From Pseudomonas agarici (GTDB lineage Bacteria > Pseudomonadota > Gammaproteobacteria > Pseudomonadales > Pseudomonadaceae), in the NCBI RefSeq assembly GCF_900109755.1, contig NZ_FOAR01000023.1:29276-93275 (forward strand): a stretch of 64,000 nt of DNA, given 5' to 3'. A program made the position numbers and the translations under genes. Positions 63,886 to 64,000 of this stretch are shown here, piece by piece; the first letter of the stretch is position 1; the number at the start of each line of letters is the position of its first letter. Under the pieces are notes generated by a model that was not told the origin of the DNA, did no database searches, and worked only from the letters and a program-made list of their open reading frames with translations.

Positions 63886-64000
63886 TCAGGGAATTGGGGC
63901 TGGATCTGGTGGAGATGGCCAATCAATAGAAGCTGGAAAACCAGGCTGTTGTGTAACTCGCCCGAGGTAAATCACATATTTCTCCCACGACACCAGTTGG
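63886..64000 (-). CDS. Phage tail-assembly protein, C-terminal end only
   Basis: The open minus-strand frame entering from the right edge reads WEKYVIYLGRVTQQPGFP, then SIDWPSPPDPAPIP, and stops at 63886. This matches the C-terminus of phage tail-fibre assembly chaperones. The rest is outside the window. Confidence 0.7.
   Translation of the reverse strand, partial: QLVSWEKYVIYLGRVTQQPGFPASIDWPSPPDPAPIP

Overview
The window looks like chromosome from a fluorescent Pseudomonas (P. fluorescens group). The strongest evidence is the order gacA-uvrC-pgsA-tRNA-Gly (38338-41543, minus strand), which is typical of that genus. An antABC anthranilate dioxygenase operon, an hbcR/GntP/bdhA hydroxybutyrate cluster, a yejABEF-type peptide importer, a topB gene and a large GC-rich NRPS fit the same picture. 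Core genes are GC-rich. The stretch 22.5-29.2 kb is clearly AT-richer and carries mobile-element debris.

Layout: 1-6864 (minus) is the N-terminal part of a nonribosomal peptide synthetase, C-A-T-C-A-T-C, continuing off the left edge. 8.0-11.7 kb holds a secreted cupin protein, an MFS exporter with a divergent AraC regulator, and a DUF3788 protein. 11.8-16.2 kb is antR and antABC, with a 22-bp-period direct repeat between them. 16.4-22.4 kb is a LysR regulator divergent from a family III CoA-transferase, a three-gene TRAP transporter and an enoyl-CoA hydratase, likely an uptake and CoA-activation route for an organic acid.

22.5-26.7 kb is the most unusual region. It has a secreted homologue of the pertussis toxin S1 ADP-ribosyltransferase and four small secreted paralogues. 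Each small protein has a signal peptide, two cysteines and a helix followed by TGxxV, which resembles the B-subunit fold of AB5 toxins. The small genes form two mirror-image pairs around a dead insertion sequence. 27-28.4 kb is wreckage: parD with a frameshifted parE, an integrase scrap and an RHS scrap.

29.3-36.7 kb is a compact cluster: alpha-oxoamine synthase, ATP-grasp ligase, MFS exporter, membrane desaturase and a complete extra-looking leucyl-tRNA synthetase. I read it as a biosynthetic cluster for a LeuRS-targeting metabolite with a self-resistance synthetase. Between it and tRNA-Gly lie the remains of two integrases and an IS3 element, so the accessory DNA probably entered at the tRNA-Gly site.

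38.3-55 kb is mostly core: tRNA-Gly, pgsA, uvrC, gacA, two small phage-type regulators, two adjacent pseudogenes (GNAT and nitrilase-like), an aromatic-rich leader peptide with a terminator ahead of a DAHP synthase, ppiC, the yej-type importer, and a sigma-54 activator with a matching -24/-12 promoter before GntP-bdhA. 55-62.4 kb has a delta-60 repeat protein, a hybrid histidine kinase, a 166-bp palindromic element, a glycine-zipper protein, topB behind a perfect LexA-type box, and tRNA-Val. From 62.58 kb to the right edge a prophage begins at a tRNA 3'-end fragment: Rz with nested Rz1, a GH19 endolysin and the end of a tail-assembly gene.
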